Below the pieces are notes generated by a model, which saw nothing but the letters and a program-made list of their open reading frames with translations, was not told where the DNA came from and made no database searches. A stretch of 64,000 nt of DNA from the NCBI RefSeq assembly GCF_900110765.1, contig NZ_FOEO01000012.1:1-64000 (forward strand). Direction: 5' to 3'. Below are positions 23,756-33,871 of the stretch, one piece after another; position 1 is the stretch's first letter, and every line of letters begins with the position of its first letter. The translations under genes and the position numbers were made by a program. Origin of the DNA: Pseudomonas sp. NFACC02. GTDB lineage: Bacteria; Pseudomonadota; Gammaproteobacteria; Pseudomonadales; Pseudomonadaceae.

Positions 23756-26551
23756 TCAGTTTTGCTGATAGCGCCCCGGGTCGCCGGCTTCTTCAACCGC
23801 CGCGTTACGAGCCCGTTGCTCGACCCAGTACTCCACCAGCTCACGCAGTTGAGACAACTCCACGGGTTTGGACATGTGACCGTCCATGCCTGACTGGCGG
23901 GCGCGGTCCTTGTGTTCGGCCAGAATGTGGGCGGTCAGCGCAACCACAGGGGTGCGTGACCGTTGATTGCCCATCTCCCAGGCGCGCAATTGCTGAGTGG
24001 CCGAGAAGCCGTCGAGAATCGGCATTTCGCAATCCATCAGCACGAGATCGTAACGCTGGGCTTTCATGGCTCGCAGCGCTTCCTCGCCATTGCTGGCGGT
24101 GTCGGGCTGGAGATTGAGTTTGCCCAGCATGCCGCGGATGACCTTGGTGGAGATGCTGTTGTCTTCTGCGACGAGGATGCGGAAGTCGCTGGGTACGTCG
24201 ACCTCGAGGTTGACGACAGGCGAGGGCGGAAACGGCGCCTGGCCTTTATTGCGCTGATTCAGTTCGTCGGCCAGTGTGGTCTTGAGGGTGTAGCCGGCCA
24301 CCGGCTTGGCGAGGATGCGTTTGACGCCGGCATTGCGCGCGATGATCTTGCTCGGTGCGTTGCTGATGCCGGTGAGCATGATCAGCAGAATATCGTGATT
24401 GAGGCTTGGGTCTTCCTTGATCTTGGCTGCGAGCTGCATGCCGGTCATGCCGGGCATGTTCTGGTCGAGCAACACGATGTCGAAATAGTCACGCAGGTGT
24501 GCTTTGGTGCGCAGCAGCGCCAGGGCTTCTTTGCCTGACGGCACCGCGCTGACGTTCAAGCCCCAGGCGCTGCATTGCTGGACAAGCACCTTGCGGCAGG
24601 TGTCGTTGTCGTCCACCACGAGCACGCGTGCGCCTTTAAGCGGGCTGTCGAGGTCGGCGGGTGGTTGTTCCAGTCGTTCAGCGTCCAGCGGCAGGCTCAA
24701 CCACAAGGTGCTGCCTTGGTTGCTGCCACTCTGAATGCCGAACTCGCCGTTCATCAACAGAATCAGCTGGCGCGCGATCACCAGCCCCAAGTGGCCGCCG
24801 ACCTTGCTGGCGGCCAGAAAGTTCTTGCTGTGCAGTTCAGCATGAAGCAAGGCATCACGCTCTTTGGGCGTGAGCGGCGTACCACTGTCCTGAACGGCGA
24901 TGCGCAGACGCGGTTTGCCTCCACGGGAGTCGAGGGCGACCACCAGCAGGATCTCGCCCTCGTCGGTCTTTTTTAACGCGTTTTCCAGCAGGCTGAGCAG
25001 TGTCTGTCGCAATCGGGTCGGGTCACCGCTGATTACACGCGGGACTTGCGGCTGGATGAAGCTGATCAACTCGACACTTTGCTGTTCGGCCTTCGCGCGG
25101 AAGATGCTGAGGCAGTCTTCGATCATCGCGTTGAGGTCGAACTGGACGTCATCCAGTTCGATCTGCCCGGACTCAAGCTTGGTGATGTCGAGGATCTCGT
25201 TGATCAGTGTCAGCAGCTCGTTGCCGGCGCTATGAATCGTCTGCACGTAGTCGCGTTGTTTGACCGATAACGGGGTGCCCAGCAGCAACTCGGTCATGCC
25301 GAGCACACCGTTCATGGGGGTACGGATCTCGTGGCTGATCTTCGCCAGAAATTCAGCTTTGGCGTTGATCTCGGCGGTGCTCGCCGCCAGCTCCCGGCTG
25401 ATACTGAAGTTGTCTTCGGTGATGCTGCGATGGCGCTCGCTCAGTGCGATGCTCATCAGCAGACCACACAGGCAGAACATGCCCATCACCGCAATGATCA
25501 GGGTTTGCGCCGCAATGGTCGTCAGCCAGAGCATGGCCGGGAGAATCACCAGATTGCCGAGGTTGAAGACGATCATCGCGATGACGAAGGGGCGCGCGGG
25601 CGCATACCCTTTCTGCAGGTGATAGATCGACACCAGCGTGATCGTGAGCGTGGTGAGGGCGACCAGCAGGAAGGTCAGGATGTTCAGCGGCAATGTGTCG
25701 ACGAACAGCACCAGCAAGCCGCCGAAGCCGACGATCAACAACACACTCATCAGCAGCCGGTTCAACGCCTCGACGCCGCGCTGGACGAAGAAACAGTAGG
25801 CGTACATCAGGCCGGTGGCGGCGGCAAGCAACAGGGCAAGGTGAGCGCTGGGGGTTTGTGCCAGATGCCAGTGCGGCAACCAGGGCGCCTGCAGGTTGAG
25901 CAGCAACAGTGCGCTCAGCCCCAGAAAACCTTCGCAGGCCGCTAGCCACAGACTGCTGGCCGAGCGCGATTGAGCGAAGCGCGTGATGTTCTGCACGATC
26001 AGCATGATCAGCGAGCCGAAGAACAGCCCGAGTAATAGCGGCCGGCGTTCATCGGCAGCGCTTGCCACCGCAGATTGCAGAGAAATATTGGGCCGCAACT
26101 CCTGTTCTGACTTCAGGCGCAGGTAGATATCCAGCGGTTTGTCGCTCTGTGGGACCGGCAACAGAAAGTCGATGGAGGGCAATGGATGAGCGGCACGAGG
26201 GACTTTGTTACCCGAGCGTGAGTGATCGATCAAGGTCTCGCCATCGAGCACGTACATGTCAACGGTCGCGAGATCCGGAGCGAAGATACGGACCAGTTGT
26301 TCGTGGTTGGTGGGGGGCAGGAGGTAGTGCAGCCACAGCGCTGAGTCGCGGGGAGTGGCGCGGACCTGGTCAAGTTCGACCGGGCTGAATTGTGAATCGT
26401 AATGCGCAGAGCGAACATCACTGAGTTGCAGGTTGGCCTGATCGTCGACAAGGGTCGACCATCCTGCGCTGACCTCGGCGCAAGCCGAAGGGACACAGGG
26501 CAGAGCCATCATGGCGATGATCAAACAAGTGGCAATCCTGAGCCAGCGCAC
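23756..26551 (-). CDS. retS: Hybrid sensor kinase RetS
   Basis: From the GTG at 26551 (preceded by AAGGGATTTCGCC) the protein has 931 residues. Order: signal peptide (about 1-25), periplasmic 7TMR-DISM extracellular domain (about 30-165), seven membrane segments (about 172-369), HisKA with His407 (ISHEIRTPMNG), an ATPase domain (about 510-615) whose G1 box reads DSGTP instead of DxGxG, then two receiver domains with Asp near 696 (VLLDQNMPG) and 840 (LMDCEMP). Architecture and position beside purD match RetS, which restrains GacS and so controls the switch between acute and biofilm/T6SS lifestyles. Longer in-frame starts at 26620 and 26605 would lie in a hairpin. Confidence 0.9.
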   Translation of the reverse strand: MRWLRIATCLIIAMMALPCVPSACAEVSAGWSTLVDDQANLQLSDVRSAHYDSQFSPVELDQVRATPRDSALWLHYLLPPTNHEQLVRIFAPDLATVDMYVLDGETLIDHSRSGNKVPRAAHPLPSIDFLLPVPQSDKPLDIYLRLKSEQELRPNISLQSAVASAADERRPLLLGLFFGSLIMLIVQNITRFAQSRSASSLWLAACEGFLGLSALLLLNLQAPWLPHWHLAQTPSAHLALLLAAATGLMYAYCFFVQRGVEALNRLLMSVLLIVGFGGLLVLFVDTLPLNILTFLLVALTTLTITLVSIYHLQKGYAPARPFVIAMIVFNLGNLVILPAMLWLTTIAAQTLIIAVMGMFCLCGLLMSIALSERHRSITEDNFSISRELAASTAEINAKAEFLAKISHEIRTPMNGVLGMTELLLGTPLSVKQRDYVQTIHSAGNELLTLINEILDITKLESGQIELDDVQFDLNAMIEDCLSIFRAKAEQQSVELISFIQPQVPRVISGDPTRLRQTLLSLLENALKKTDEGEILLVVALDSRGGKPRLRIAVQDSGTPLTPKERDALLHAELHSKNFLAASKVGGHLGLVIARQLILLMNGEFGIQSGSNQGSTLWLSLPLDAERLEQPPADLDSPLKGARVLVVDDNDTCRKVLVQQCSAWGLNVSAVPSGKEALALLRTKAHLRDYFDIVLLDQNMPGMTGMQLAAKIKEDPSLNHDILLIMLTGISNAPSKIIARNAGVKRILAKPVAGYTLKTTLADELNQRNKGQAPFPPSPVVNLEVDVPSDFRILVAEDNSISTKVIRGMLGKLNLQPDTASNGEEALRAMKAQRYDLVLMDCEMPILDGFSATQQLRAWEMGNQRSRTPVVALTAHILAEHKDRARQSGMDGHMSKPVELSQLRELVEYWVEQRARNAAVEEAGDPGRYQQN

Positions 26552-26605
26552 GGCGAAATCCCTTCGTGAATGAAGCCAGTTGACTCTGGGGCGGCACTGG
26601 GTCAT

Positions 26606-26635
26606 CAGCCGGTTTTCCATCAGGAAAACCGGCTG
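26606..26635. terminator. Perfect hairpin between purD and retS
   Basis: CAGCCGGTTTTCC-atca-GGAAAACCGGCTG has 13-bp perfect arms. It begins 10 bp past the purD stop. It lacks a following T run. It probably ends the purD transcript and argues against upstream start codons for retS. Confidence 0.65.
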
Positions 26636-26644
26636 GCTCCAGAC

Positions 26645-27940
26645 TTACTCCAGATGCTCGCCGCGTTCTCGGGCAATGGCGCGATAGCCAATGTCCTTGC
26701 GGTAAAAACAGCCTTTCCAGTCAATCTCTGCAGCCAGATCGTACGCCTGCTTCTGGGCATTGCCTACGCTGTCGCCCAGCGCGGTTGCACACAGAACGCG
26801 ACCACCGGACGTCACCACCTGGCCGTCCTTGAGCGCCGTACCGGCATGGAACACCTTGCCCGGCAATGCGGCAGCGGCGTCCAGACCGTGGATCACGTCG
26901 CCTTTGGCGTAATCGGCAGGATAACCGCCTGCCGCCAATACGATACCCAGGCTCGGACGCGGGTCCCATTGAGCCTCGACTTTATCCAGAGCTTGCGCCA
27001 ATGCGGCCTCGACCAGCAAGACCAGGCTCGATTGCAGCCGCAGCATGACCGGTTGGGTTTCCGGGTCGCCGAAGCGGCAGTTGAACTCGATGACCTTCGG
27101 GTTTCCGGCCTTGTCGATCATGAGACCAGCATAGAGGAAGCCGGTGTAAACGTTGCCTTCGTCTGCCATGCCTCTGACAGTCGGCCAGATCACCTGATCC
27201 ATCACGCGCTGGTGCACGTCGGCGGTGACCACCGGTGCAGGGGAGTATGCGCCCATGCCGCCCGTGTTGGGGCCGCTGTCGCCATCGCCCACACGCTTGT
27301 GGTCCTGGCTGGTCGCCATCGGCAGCACGTTCTTGCCGTCGACCATGACGATGAAGCTGGCTTCTTCGCCGTCGAGGAACTCTTCGATGACGACACGCGA
27401 ACCCGCGTCGCCGAACGTGTTGCCTGCGAGCATGTCGCGCACGGCGTCTTCGGCTTCTTCCAGGGTCATGGCGACGATCACGCCCTTGCCTGCCGCCAGG
27501 CCGTCGGCCTTGATCACTATCGGTGCGCCTTTCTCGCGCAGGTAGGCCAATGCCGGCTCGATCTCGGTGAAGTTCTGGTAATCAGCGGTAGGAATCTTGT
27601 GACGGGCCAGGAAGTCTTTGGTGAAGGCTTTCGAACCCTCCAGCTGTGCAGCGCCCTTGGTCGGACCGAAGCAGTCCAGACCGCGGGAACGGAAAAGATC
27701 GACCACGCCGGCGACCAGTGGGACTTCCGGGCCGACGATGGTGAGCGAAACGTTCTTCTCGGCGAAGTCAGCCAGTTGCTCGAGCGACAGGACATCAATG
27801 GCGACGTTCTCGCATTTGGCTTCGATGGCCGTGCCCGCGTTGCCTGGGGCGACGAAGACCTTCTGGACGCGCGGGTCCTGCGCGACCTTCCAGGCCAGAG
27901 TGTGTTCACGGCCACCGCTGCCGATGATGAGTACGTTCAT
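26645..27940 (-). CDS. purD: Phosphoribosylamine-glycine ligase PurD
   Basis: A 431-residue ATP-grasp enzyme making GAR in purine synthesis. MNVLIIGSGGREHTLAWKVA is the N-terminal signature; IVIKADGLAAGKGV, GDGDSGPNTGGMGAYSP and FNCRFGDPETQ are ATP-grasp motifs in order. The ATG at 27940 is at the family's usual start; the open frame runs 23 residues further. A REP pair separates it from purH. Confidence 0.97.
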   Translation of the reverse strand: MNVLIIGSGGREHTLAWKVAQDPRVQKVFVAPGNAGTAIEAKCENVAIDVLSLEQLADFAEKNVSLTIVGPEVPLVAGVVDLFRSRGLDCFGPTKGAAQLEGSKAFTKDFLARHKIPTADYQNFTEIEPALAYLREKGAPIVIKADGLAAGKGVIVAMTLEEAEDAVRDMLAGNTFGDAGSRVVIEEFLDGEEASFIVMVDGKNVLPMATSQDHKRVGDGDSGPNTGGMGAYSPAPVVTADVHQRVMDQVIWPTVRGMADEGNVYTGFLYAGLMIDKAGNPKVIEFNCRFGDPETQPVMLRLQSSLVLLVEAALAQALDKVEAQWDPRPSLGIVLAAGGYPADYAKGDVIHGLDAAAALPGKVFHAGTALKDGQVVTSGGRVLCATALGDSVGNAQKQAYDLAAEIDWKGCFYRKDIGYRAIARERGEHLE

Positions 27941-28008
27941 TTTTCTAACCTCGATGACGCTAATTCTGTGTGGGGCAAACGCCGAGTCGTCGGCGCAATG
28001 CCTGTCCA

Positions 28009-28095
28009 TGTAGGAGCGCGCTTGCCCGCGATTCAGTCACCGCGGTGTTTCAGTTACACCGCATCATGGCCATCGCGGGCGATCGCGCTTCTACA
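28009..28095. repeat. REP pair between purH and purD
   Basis: TGTAGGAGCGCGCTTGCCCG at 28009 and its inverted partner (GCGGGCGATCGCGCTTCTACA) ending at 28095 form a BIME-like unit. The same family is at 38299-38323 and 53931-54020. Confidence 0.85.
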
Positions 28096-28113
28096 AGGTC
28101 TGTGTCGTATCTA

Positions 28114-29721
28114 TCAGTGCCTGAAATGGCGCATGCCCGTGAAGACCATGGCGATACCCGCTTCATCGGCCGCCGCGATCACTTCGTTGTCACGCATCGA
28201 GCCGCCGGGCTGAATCACTGCCGTGATGCCGACCTTGGCGGCATTGTCGATGCCGTCACGGAACGGGAAGAAGGCGTCCGACGCCATGACCGCACCCTGA
28301 ACTTGCAGGCCTGCGTGCTCGGCCTTGATGGCCGCAATGCGTGCGGAGTTCACACGGCTCATCTGGCCGGCGCCGACACCGATGGTCTGACGGTTCTTGG
28401 CGTAGACGATGGCGTTTGATTTAACGTATTTGGCGACTTTCCACGCGAAGATCAGGTCGTGGATTTCCTGCTCGCTTGGCGCGCGTTGGGTCACGACTTT
28501 CAGATCGTCGGCGGTGATCATGCCGATGTCGCGGCTCTGCACCAGCAGGCCGCCGTTGACGCGCTTGTAGTCCCACGCCGGTGCACGATCAGCCGCCCAC
28601 TGGCCGCTGGTCAGCAGGCGAACATTGGCTTTGCTGGCGACGATGGCTCGCGCTTCGGCGCTGACGCTGGGTGCGATGATCACTTCGACGAACTGGCGCT
28701 CGACGATGGCCTTGGCGGTCTCGGCGTCCAGTTCACGGTTAAAGGCGATGATGCCGCCGAACGCCGACTCGCTGTCGGTGGCATAGGCCAGCTCGTACGC
28801 CTGGCGAATGCCGCCTTCTGCATCCGGGCTGACCGCCACGCCGCACGGGTTGGCGTGCTTGACGATGACGCAGGCCGGCTTGACGAAGCTCTTTACGCAC
28901 TCCAGGGCAGCGTCGGTGTCCGCAACGTTGTTGTAGGAGAGTTCCTTGCCCTGCAGTTGGGTTGCGGTGGCGATGCCGACCTCGGCAGGTTTTGCTTCAA
29001 CGTAGAACGCCGCGCTCTGATGCGGGTTCTCGCCGTAGCGCATTTCCTGAGCCTTGATGAACTGGGTGTTGAAGGTGCGAGGGAATTCGCTGCGGCCTTC
29101 GGTCGACAGGGTCTCGGCGGTCTGGTCGACGCTGCCCAGGTAGTTGGCGATCATGCCGTCGTATGCAGCGGTGTGTTCGAACGCCTTGAGCATCAGGTCG
29201 AAACGCTGTGCGTAGGTCAGGCCTCCGGCCTTGAGGCTTTCCAGCACCTGGCCGTAGTCGCTTGCGTTGACCACGATAGCGACGTCTTTGTGGTTTTTAG
29301 CCGCCGAGCGGACCATGGTCGGACCGCCGATGTCGATGTTTTCAATTGCGGTCGGCAGGTCGCAGCCTGGCTTGGAAACCGTGGCTTCGAACGGATACAG
29401 GTTCACGGCGACCAGGTCGATTGGCTTGATGCCGTGTTCGGCCATGATGGCGTCGTCGGTGCCGCGACGGCCCAGGATGCCACCGTGGATTTTCGGGTGA
29501 AGGGTTTTGACCCGACCGTCCATCATTTCTGCAAAGCCGGTGTAATCCGCGACTTCTACCGCTGCAACGCCGTTGTCCTTGAGCAGCTTGAAGGTGCCGC
29601 CGGTGGAGAGGATCTCGACGCCCAGGGCTTCGAGTTCACGGGCGAATTCAAGGATCCCGGTCTTGTCGGAAACGCTGATCAAGGCGCGGCGGATCGGCAG
29701 GCGGGTAGTCTGGTCGGTCAT
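28114..29721 (-). CDS. purH: Bifunctional AICAR transformylase / IMP cyclohydrolase PurH
   Basis: A 535-residue enzyme doing the last two steps to IMP. The N-terminal cyclohydrolase domain (about 1-200) begins [20 protein letters not shown]; the C-terminal transformylase has [10 protein letters not shown] near residue 285 and [10 protein letters not shown] near the end. The ATG at 29721 follows GGAAGTTGAG. It lies upstream of purD on the same strand, with a REP pair between them. Confidence 0.97.
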   Translation of the reverse strand: MTDQTTRLPIRRALISVSDKTGILEFARELEALGVEILSTGGTFKLLKDNGVAAVEVADYTGFAEMMDGRVKTLHPKIHGGILGRRGTDDAIMAEHGIKPIDLVAVNLYPFEATVSKPGCDLPTAIENIDIGGPTMVRSAAKNHKDVAIVVNASDYGQVLESLKAGGLTYAQRFDLMLKAFEHTAAYDGMIANYLGSVDQTAETLSTEGRSEFPRTFNTQFIKAQEMRYGENPHQSAAFYVEAKPAEVGIATATQLQGKELSYNNVADTDAALECVKSFVKPACVIVKHANPCGVAVSPDAEGGIRQAYELAYATDSESAFGGIIAFNRELDAETAKAIVERQFVEVIIAPSVSAEARAIVASKANVRLLTSGQWAADRAPAWDYKRVNGGLLVQSRDIGMITADDLKVVTQRAPSEQEIHDLIFAWKVAKYVKSNAIVYAKNRQTIGVGAGQMSRVNSARIAAIKAEHAGLQVQGAVMASDAFFPFRDGIDNAAKVGITAVIQPGGSMRDNEVIAAADEAGIAMVFTGMRHFRH

Positions 29722-29755
29722 CTCAACTTCCATCAAAAGCAAATGAGTTCTACAA

Positions 29756-29789
29756 AAAAAGCGACCGCATTGAAGTGAGGTCGCTTTTT
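29756..29789. terminator. Bidirectional terminator between fis and purH
   Basis: AAAAAGCGACC (29756-29766) pairs with GGTCGCTTTTT (29779-29789). Runs of A and T at both ends make it a rho-independent terminator in either direction. It ends the dusB-fis transcript, so purH must have its own promoter in the short gap or depend on read-through. Confidence 0.85.
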
Positions 29790-29802
29790 GTGTTTTGGAT
29801 GC

Positions 29803-30123
29803 TTACAGCAGGTCGTACTGCTTGAGTTTCTTGCGCAAGGTGCCACGGTTCAGGCCGAGCAGTTCGGATGCCTTCGTCTGGTTGCCCTTGACGTAATTCA
29901 TCACGCACTCGAGCAACGGGGCTTCGACTTCCGAGAGCACCAGATTGTAGACATCAGTGACGGCAGCACCCTCAAGGTGAGCGAAATAATTGTGCAGCGC
30001 CTTTTCGACGCTTCCGCGAAGGGTCTGACCTTCTGCGCTCGGCGTATTGAGGTGCTGTTTCAAATTGACGTTGTCGCTCACGGGTGTTGTTCCACTCACT
30101 AAAGTCTCTGTCATCATCGTCAT
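29803..30123 (-). CDS. fis: Nucleoid protein Fis
   Basis: A 106-residue DNA-bending regulator. The C-terminal helix-turn-helix ([20 protein letters not shown]) is the Fis signature, and the N-terminal half carries the beta-hairpin arm region. The ATG at 30123 overlaps the dusB stop as ATGA; a second ATG three codons later is possible. dusB-fis coupling is conserved in gamma-proteobacteria. Confidence 0.96.
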   Translation of the reverse strand: MTMMTETLVSGTTPVSDNVNLKQHLNTPSAEGQTLRGSVEKALHNYFAHLEGAAVTDVYNLVLSEVEAPLLECVMNYVKGNQTKASELLGLNRGTLRKKLKQYDLL

Positions 30124-31133
30124 GCGGCCACCTCTTGTTCGTTCCCTGCTACCGGGCTTTTATCGCGTTCGGCAAAGAATTCCCGAACGTTGGCGCACTG
30201 TGCTTCCGTATCTTCCAAACGATTGAAACGGGCGCGAAACTCCCTGGCGCCCGGCAAGGTTGCGAGATACCAGCCGACGTGTTTACGGGCGATCCGCACG
30301 CCCATAACGTCGCCATAGAACGTGTGAAGCGCGGCCAGATGCTCTAGCAGAATGCGTTCCACTTCACCCAACGCCAGTGCAGGGAGTTTTTCCCCGGTGC
30401 GCAGGTAGTGTTCTATCTCGCGAAAAATCCATGGGCGCCCTTGGGCGGCCCGGCCAATCAACAGTCCGTCGGCCCCGGTCGCGTGCAGGACGTGCCGGGC
30501 TTTTTCCGGTGAATCGATGTCGCCGTTGGCGAACACCGGAATCGACACCGCCTGCTTTATCGCTGCGATCGTGTCGTACTCGGCTTCACCGGTGTAGAGA
30601 TCCGCGCGGGTCCGACCATGTACCGCCAAGGCCTGGATTCCGGCTTGTTCGGCGATTCGGGCGACCGTCAGACCATTTTTGTTCGCCCGGTCCCAACCGG
30701 TACGAATTTTCAGGGTGACCGGCACGTCGACTGCCGCGACCACCGCGTGCAGGATTTCGGTCACCAACTGTTCATCTTTCAACAGTGCGGAACCAGCGGC
30801 CTTGTTGCAGACCTTTTTGGCCGGACAGCCCATGTTGATATCGATGATCTGCGCGCCAAGTTCGACGTTGGCACGTGCTGCATCCGCCAGCATCTGCGGA
30901 TCTCCACCGGCGATCTGTACCGAACGGGGTTCGGGATCACCTTCGTGGATCATGCGCAACCGCGATTTGCGGCTGTTCCACAGGCTCATGTCACTGGTGA
31001 CCATTTCCGAAACCACCAGGCCCGCGCCGAGTCGGCGACAGAGCTGTCGGAAGGGCTGGTCGGTGACGCCCGCCATGGGGGCGAGAATCAAGCCGTTTTG
31101 CAATGTATATGGGCCGATGCGTACCGCCGACAT
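30120..31133 (-). CDS. dusB: tRNA-dihydrouridine synthase B
   Basis: A 337-residue FMN enzyme reducing uridine in the tRNA D-loop. N-terminal [39 protein letters not shown] with the catalytic Cys (about residue 100), KIRTGWD and GDIDSPEKA are the family motifs. It is first of the dusB-fis pair. Confidence 0.96.
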   Translation of the reverse strand: MSAVRIGPYTLQNGLILAPMAGVTDQPFRQLCRRLGAGLVVSEMVTSDMSLWNSRKSRLRMIHEGDPEPRSVQIAGGDPQMLADAARANVELGAQIIDINMGCPAKKVCNKAAGSALLKDEQLVTEILHAVVAAVDVPVTLKIRTGWDRANKNGLTVARIAEQAGIQALAVHGRTRADLYTGEAEYDTIAAIKQAVSIPVFANGDIDSPEKARHVLHATGADGLLIGRAAQGRPWIFREIEHYLRTGEKLPALALGEVERILLEHLAALHTFYGDVMGVRIARKHVGWYLATLPGAREFRARFNRLEDTEAQCANVREFFAERDKSPVAGNEQEVAA

Positions 31134-31427
31134 AGGGTGACCTGTTGTGGGGCCGAATCACGAGGTCTGGTCCGAAAAGTGCCACCAATCAAAGTCGGCG
31201 CGACGGTTCAGACGGGACCCAGAGTATGAAAAAGGGTGGGCATGATACCCGCTCTCGATGACTGGATAAAGGCTGAATTGGATAAAATCTGAACAGTTAT
31301 TCTCTTATCGCGAATGGTTAGCTTCGAGACAGGGCCGTCATAAAACTGTCGTCGGTTTTTCAGTCGCTCTACGCCGCATTTCTATGCGGTCGCCGCGCTC
31401 GCATCCAGGGAAAGCCGGTCTCGGAGT
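31134..31427. other. dusB-fis upstream region
   Basis: 294 bp without a gene between dusB and the convergently read end of the zinc-ribbon gene (both on the minus strand). It has AT-rich patches (about 31265-31345) suited to the strong, growth-regulated promoter expected for dusB-fis, but no promoter can be placed firmly. Confidence 0.4.
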
Positions 31428-32810
31428 TTACTCCGGCGAGCGAAAACTCAAACTGTAATTCACCGCCTTCGGACCGGGGTCGAGAATGTCCAGAGCAATG
31501 TGGATCGGCGTCTGCGGCGGCATTTCGTCCTTTCCGGCCAGTTCGCCGCTCAGGTATTCGCCTGGCTTGAACCGACGACTGGCAATCAACTGACCACTGG
31601 CGTCGGCGAAGCGCAGTTCCAGCAGTGGAAACGGCTGAGAGAACGAGGCACGGTTGTAGATGATCGCATCCACCACCAGCGCGCCCTGAAACTCGGGGTG
31701 ACTGCGAACCACCAGATTGCTGCTTTTGAGCAGCTTGATGTCGACCTTGGAAGGCACCTTGCAGCCGATCTGGGGGCAGAGTTCCTGAAACCAGGGGCGG
31801 TACTGGTCCTGACGGGCAAGCTCCTCGAAGTGATAAGCGATGTACTGCCCCGCCAGCGCACCGAGCGCAATCAACACCAACAGCAGCCAGAGCACGCGGC
31901 GCCCCCAGCGAGGTTTGGGCTTTTGCCAGGCGAGCTGCAGCGGATCGTCCGTCAGATCCAGCAACGCCCGGTCGCGCAGGGCCGGTTCGCTGCGCTCGCG
32001 CTTGCCACGGGCGTGTGGTCGTTCGCCCTCATCGTTGTCTTCCAGAGGGTGAGCGTGATCGCGGTCGTCGTCGCCATCCAGCGCCGAAAAGCGTTCGGAG
32101 CCATGTGGCTCATCGGTTTCAGCATCGGAATGGCGCAGGTGAGCAGGTGGCGGTTCGTCGTCGATGTCGTCGGTGCTCAGTGACAGCGAAGGCTCGGTGC
32201 GGTGGTCGTCGTCCCGGTCAATGTCTTCGCCAACCAGCGCCTCGTCGAGAGGGGCTTGATCGTCGTGTTCGACGATGACTTCGGCGCGTAATTCCGGCAG
32301 GTGGTCGACGTCGTCGTGGCTCAGCCCTTGGTCCCAGTGTTCGGTCGTGACTTCGGGGTCGTCGCGACGGGCGCTGAAAGACTCGACCTCGTCGTGGTCA
32401 CGGGCGTGGCTGGCGCGGCCGAAGGATTCGGGCAATTGAATCTCGCGCTGCTCAAGGCGGGCGAGCTCCACGTCGAGGTCGTCCAGATCCAGGCTGTCCA
32501 CGTCGACATGACGGCTTTCGCGCGTGACCGGCAGCGGGGCGGGCTCGGCCACCGTGACGGAGTGGCTGGCAAGGACGGCAGGCGTTTCCTCCGGTCCGGG
32601 TACCGGAACCGGCGCGGATGTGGTGTCGGCAGGCGGTTCACTGCCTGCGTTCGCGGCCCCGATCCGTTGCTCCAACAGTTGTTTCGCGGCGTTGAACACT
32701 TGCAGGCAAGAGCCGCAACGCACCATGCCTCGAGCGACGCTCAACTGGGCGTGGCTGACGCGGAAACGGGTCTGGCAGTGCGGGCACTGGGTGACGAAAC
32801 TGTCGGTCAT
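31428..32810 (-). CDS. Zinc-ribbon / DUF3426 membrane protein
   Basis: A 460-residue protein. Residues 9-35 form an MJ0042-type zinc ribbon (C-PH-C then C-GS-C). Residues about 50-285 are a long, strongly acidic, low-complexity stretch rich in Asp, Glu and His. One membrane segment follows (RRVLWLLLVLIALGALAGQ, about 302-325), and the C-terminal 130 residues are a DUF3426 domain outside the membrane. The function is unknown; the gene regularly precedes dusB and follows prmA in Pseudomonas. The acidic linker is unusually long and probably disordered. Confidence 0.85.
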   Translation of the reverse strand: MTDSFVTQCPHCQTRFRVSHAQLSVARGMVRCGSCLQVFNAAKQLLEQRIGAANAGSEPPADTTSAPVPVPGPEETPAVLASHSVTVAEPAPLPVTRESRHVDVDSLDLDDLDVELARLEQREIQLPESFGRASHARDHDEVESFSARRDDPEVTTEHWDQGLSHDDVDHLPELRAEVIVEHDDQAPLDEALVGEDIDRDDDHRTEPSLSLSTDDIDDEPPPAHLRHSDAETDEPHGSERFSALDGDDDRDHAHPLEDNDEGERPHARGKRERSEPALRDRALLDLTDDPLQLAWQKPKPRWGRRVLWLLLVLIALGALAGQYIAYHFEELARQDQYRPWFQELCPQIGCKVPSKVDIKLLKSSNLVVRSHPEFQGALVVDAIIYNRASFSQPFPLLELRFADASGQLIASRRFKPGEYLSGELAGKDEMPPQTPIHIALDILDPGPKAVNYSLSFRSPE

Positions 32811-32857
32811 GCGGGTATCCGGGATTAACGAGCGCCTAAAGGTGTATGGTCAGTGGA

Positions 32858-33736
32858 TCAGCGGCGACGACCCGTAATCCGCACCCAGCCGTCACGGTTA
32901 GCGATCGGGTCCAGGTCGAATGTGTCGGCGTAGGCCGCGGCGACTTCGTCGCCTTGTTCCGCGAGAATGCCGGACAGGGCCAGGCGTCCACCGGGTTTGA
33001 CCAGACTGGCCAGCTGAGGTGCCAGAGACACCAGAGGTCCTGCAAGAATATTAGCGACCAGGACGTCGGCTGGCTCTTTCGGCAGGTCTTCGGGCAGATA
33101 GAGCGGAAATTTCTCCGCCGGTACGTGGTTGCGCCCCGCGTTGTCACGGGAGGCTTCCAGTGCCTGGACGTCGATATCGGTGCCGACCGCATGCCTGGCC
33201 CCCAGCAGCAGGGCGGCAATGGCAAGGATGCCCGAGCCGCAGCCAAAGTCGAGGACGTTGCAGTCGCTCAGGTCCTGACCGTCCAGCCATTCCAGGCACA
33301 GGGCAGTGGTCGGGTGCGTACCGGTGCCGAAGGCCAGGCCTGGATCGAGCAGCAGGTTGACGGCATCGGGCTCGGGTGCTGCGTGCCAGCTTGGCACGAT
33401 CCACAGACGCTGGCCAAAACGCATGGGCTGGAAGTTGTCCATCCAGCTGCGCTCCCAGTCCTGGTCTTCGATCACTTCGTGCAGGTGCTCCGGCAGGTCG
33501 GTGCCGGTCAGCAGCTTGAGGTGTGCAAGGACCTGATCGGGGTTGGTGTCGGCTTCAAACAGAGCCAGCAGGTGCGTGTGCGACCACAGCGGCGTGGTGT
33601 TGAGTTCAGGTTCGAAGATCGGCTGGTCTTCAGCGTCCATGAACGTCACCGACACGGCCCCGACCTCAAGCAGCGCGTCTTCGTAGGTTTCGGCTTGTTC
33701 TGGGCTGATGGCGAGACGGACTTGCAGCCAAGGCAT
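32858..33736 (-). CDS. prmA: Ribosomal protein L11 methyltransferase PrmA
   Basis: A 292-residue SAM enzyme methylating ribosomal protein L11. The N-terminal substrate-recognition domain (about 1-100) is followed by [20 protein letters not shown], the SAM motif [16 protein letters not shown] and the catalytic-loop NILAGPL. The length is normal. Confidence 0.96.
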   Translation of the reverse strand: MPWLQVRLAISPEQAETYEDALLEVGAVSVTFMDAEDQPIFEPELNTTPLWSHTHLLALFEADTNPDQVLAHLKLLTGTDLPEHLHEVIEDQDWERSWMDNFQPMRFGQRLWIVPSWHAAPEPDAVNLLLDPGLAFGTGTHPTTALCLEWLDGQDLSDCNVLDFGCGSGILAIAALLLGARHAVGTDIDVQALEASRDNAGRNHVPAEKFPLYLPEDLPKEPADVLVANILAGPLVSLAPQLASLVKPGGRLALSGILAEQGDEVAAAYADTFDLDPIANRDGWVRITGRRR

Positions 33737-33819
33737 GGCGGATTACCTTCGAATTGAAAAAGAGACAGGCGGCGTTATGCCACGAAAGACCCGCAAGTTT
33801 ACGGGGTTCGGGGAGAAAC

Positions 33820-33847
33820 AACAAAGCCGCTCGAAAGCGGCTTTGTT
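33820..33847 (-). terminator. Terminator of the accBC operon
   Basis: AACAAAGCCGCT-cgaa-AGCGGCTTTGTT is a perfect 12-bp stem with a tetraloop, T-rich on the minus-strand 3' side. It lies 25 bp past the accC stop. Confidence 0.85.
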
Positions 33848-33871
33848 GGTCTGCAGCACTTGATGGGCGGA

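Noticed and set aside
28459..29778. Plus-strand open frame of 439 codons opposite purH
   Set aside because: Antisense shadow; purH is complete and conserved throughout.
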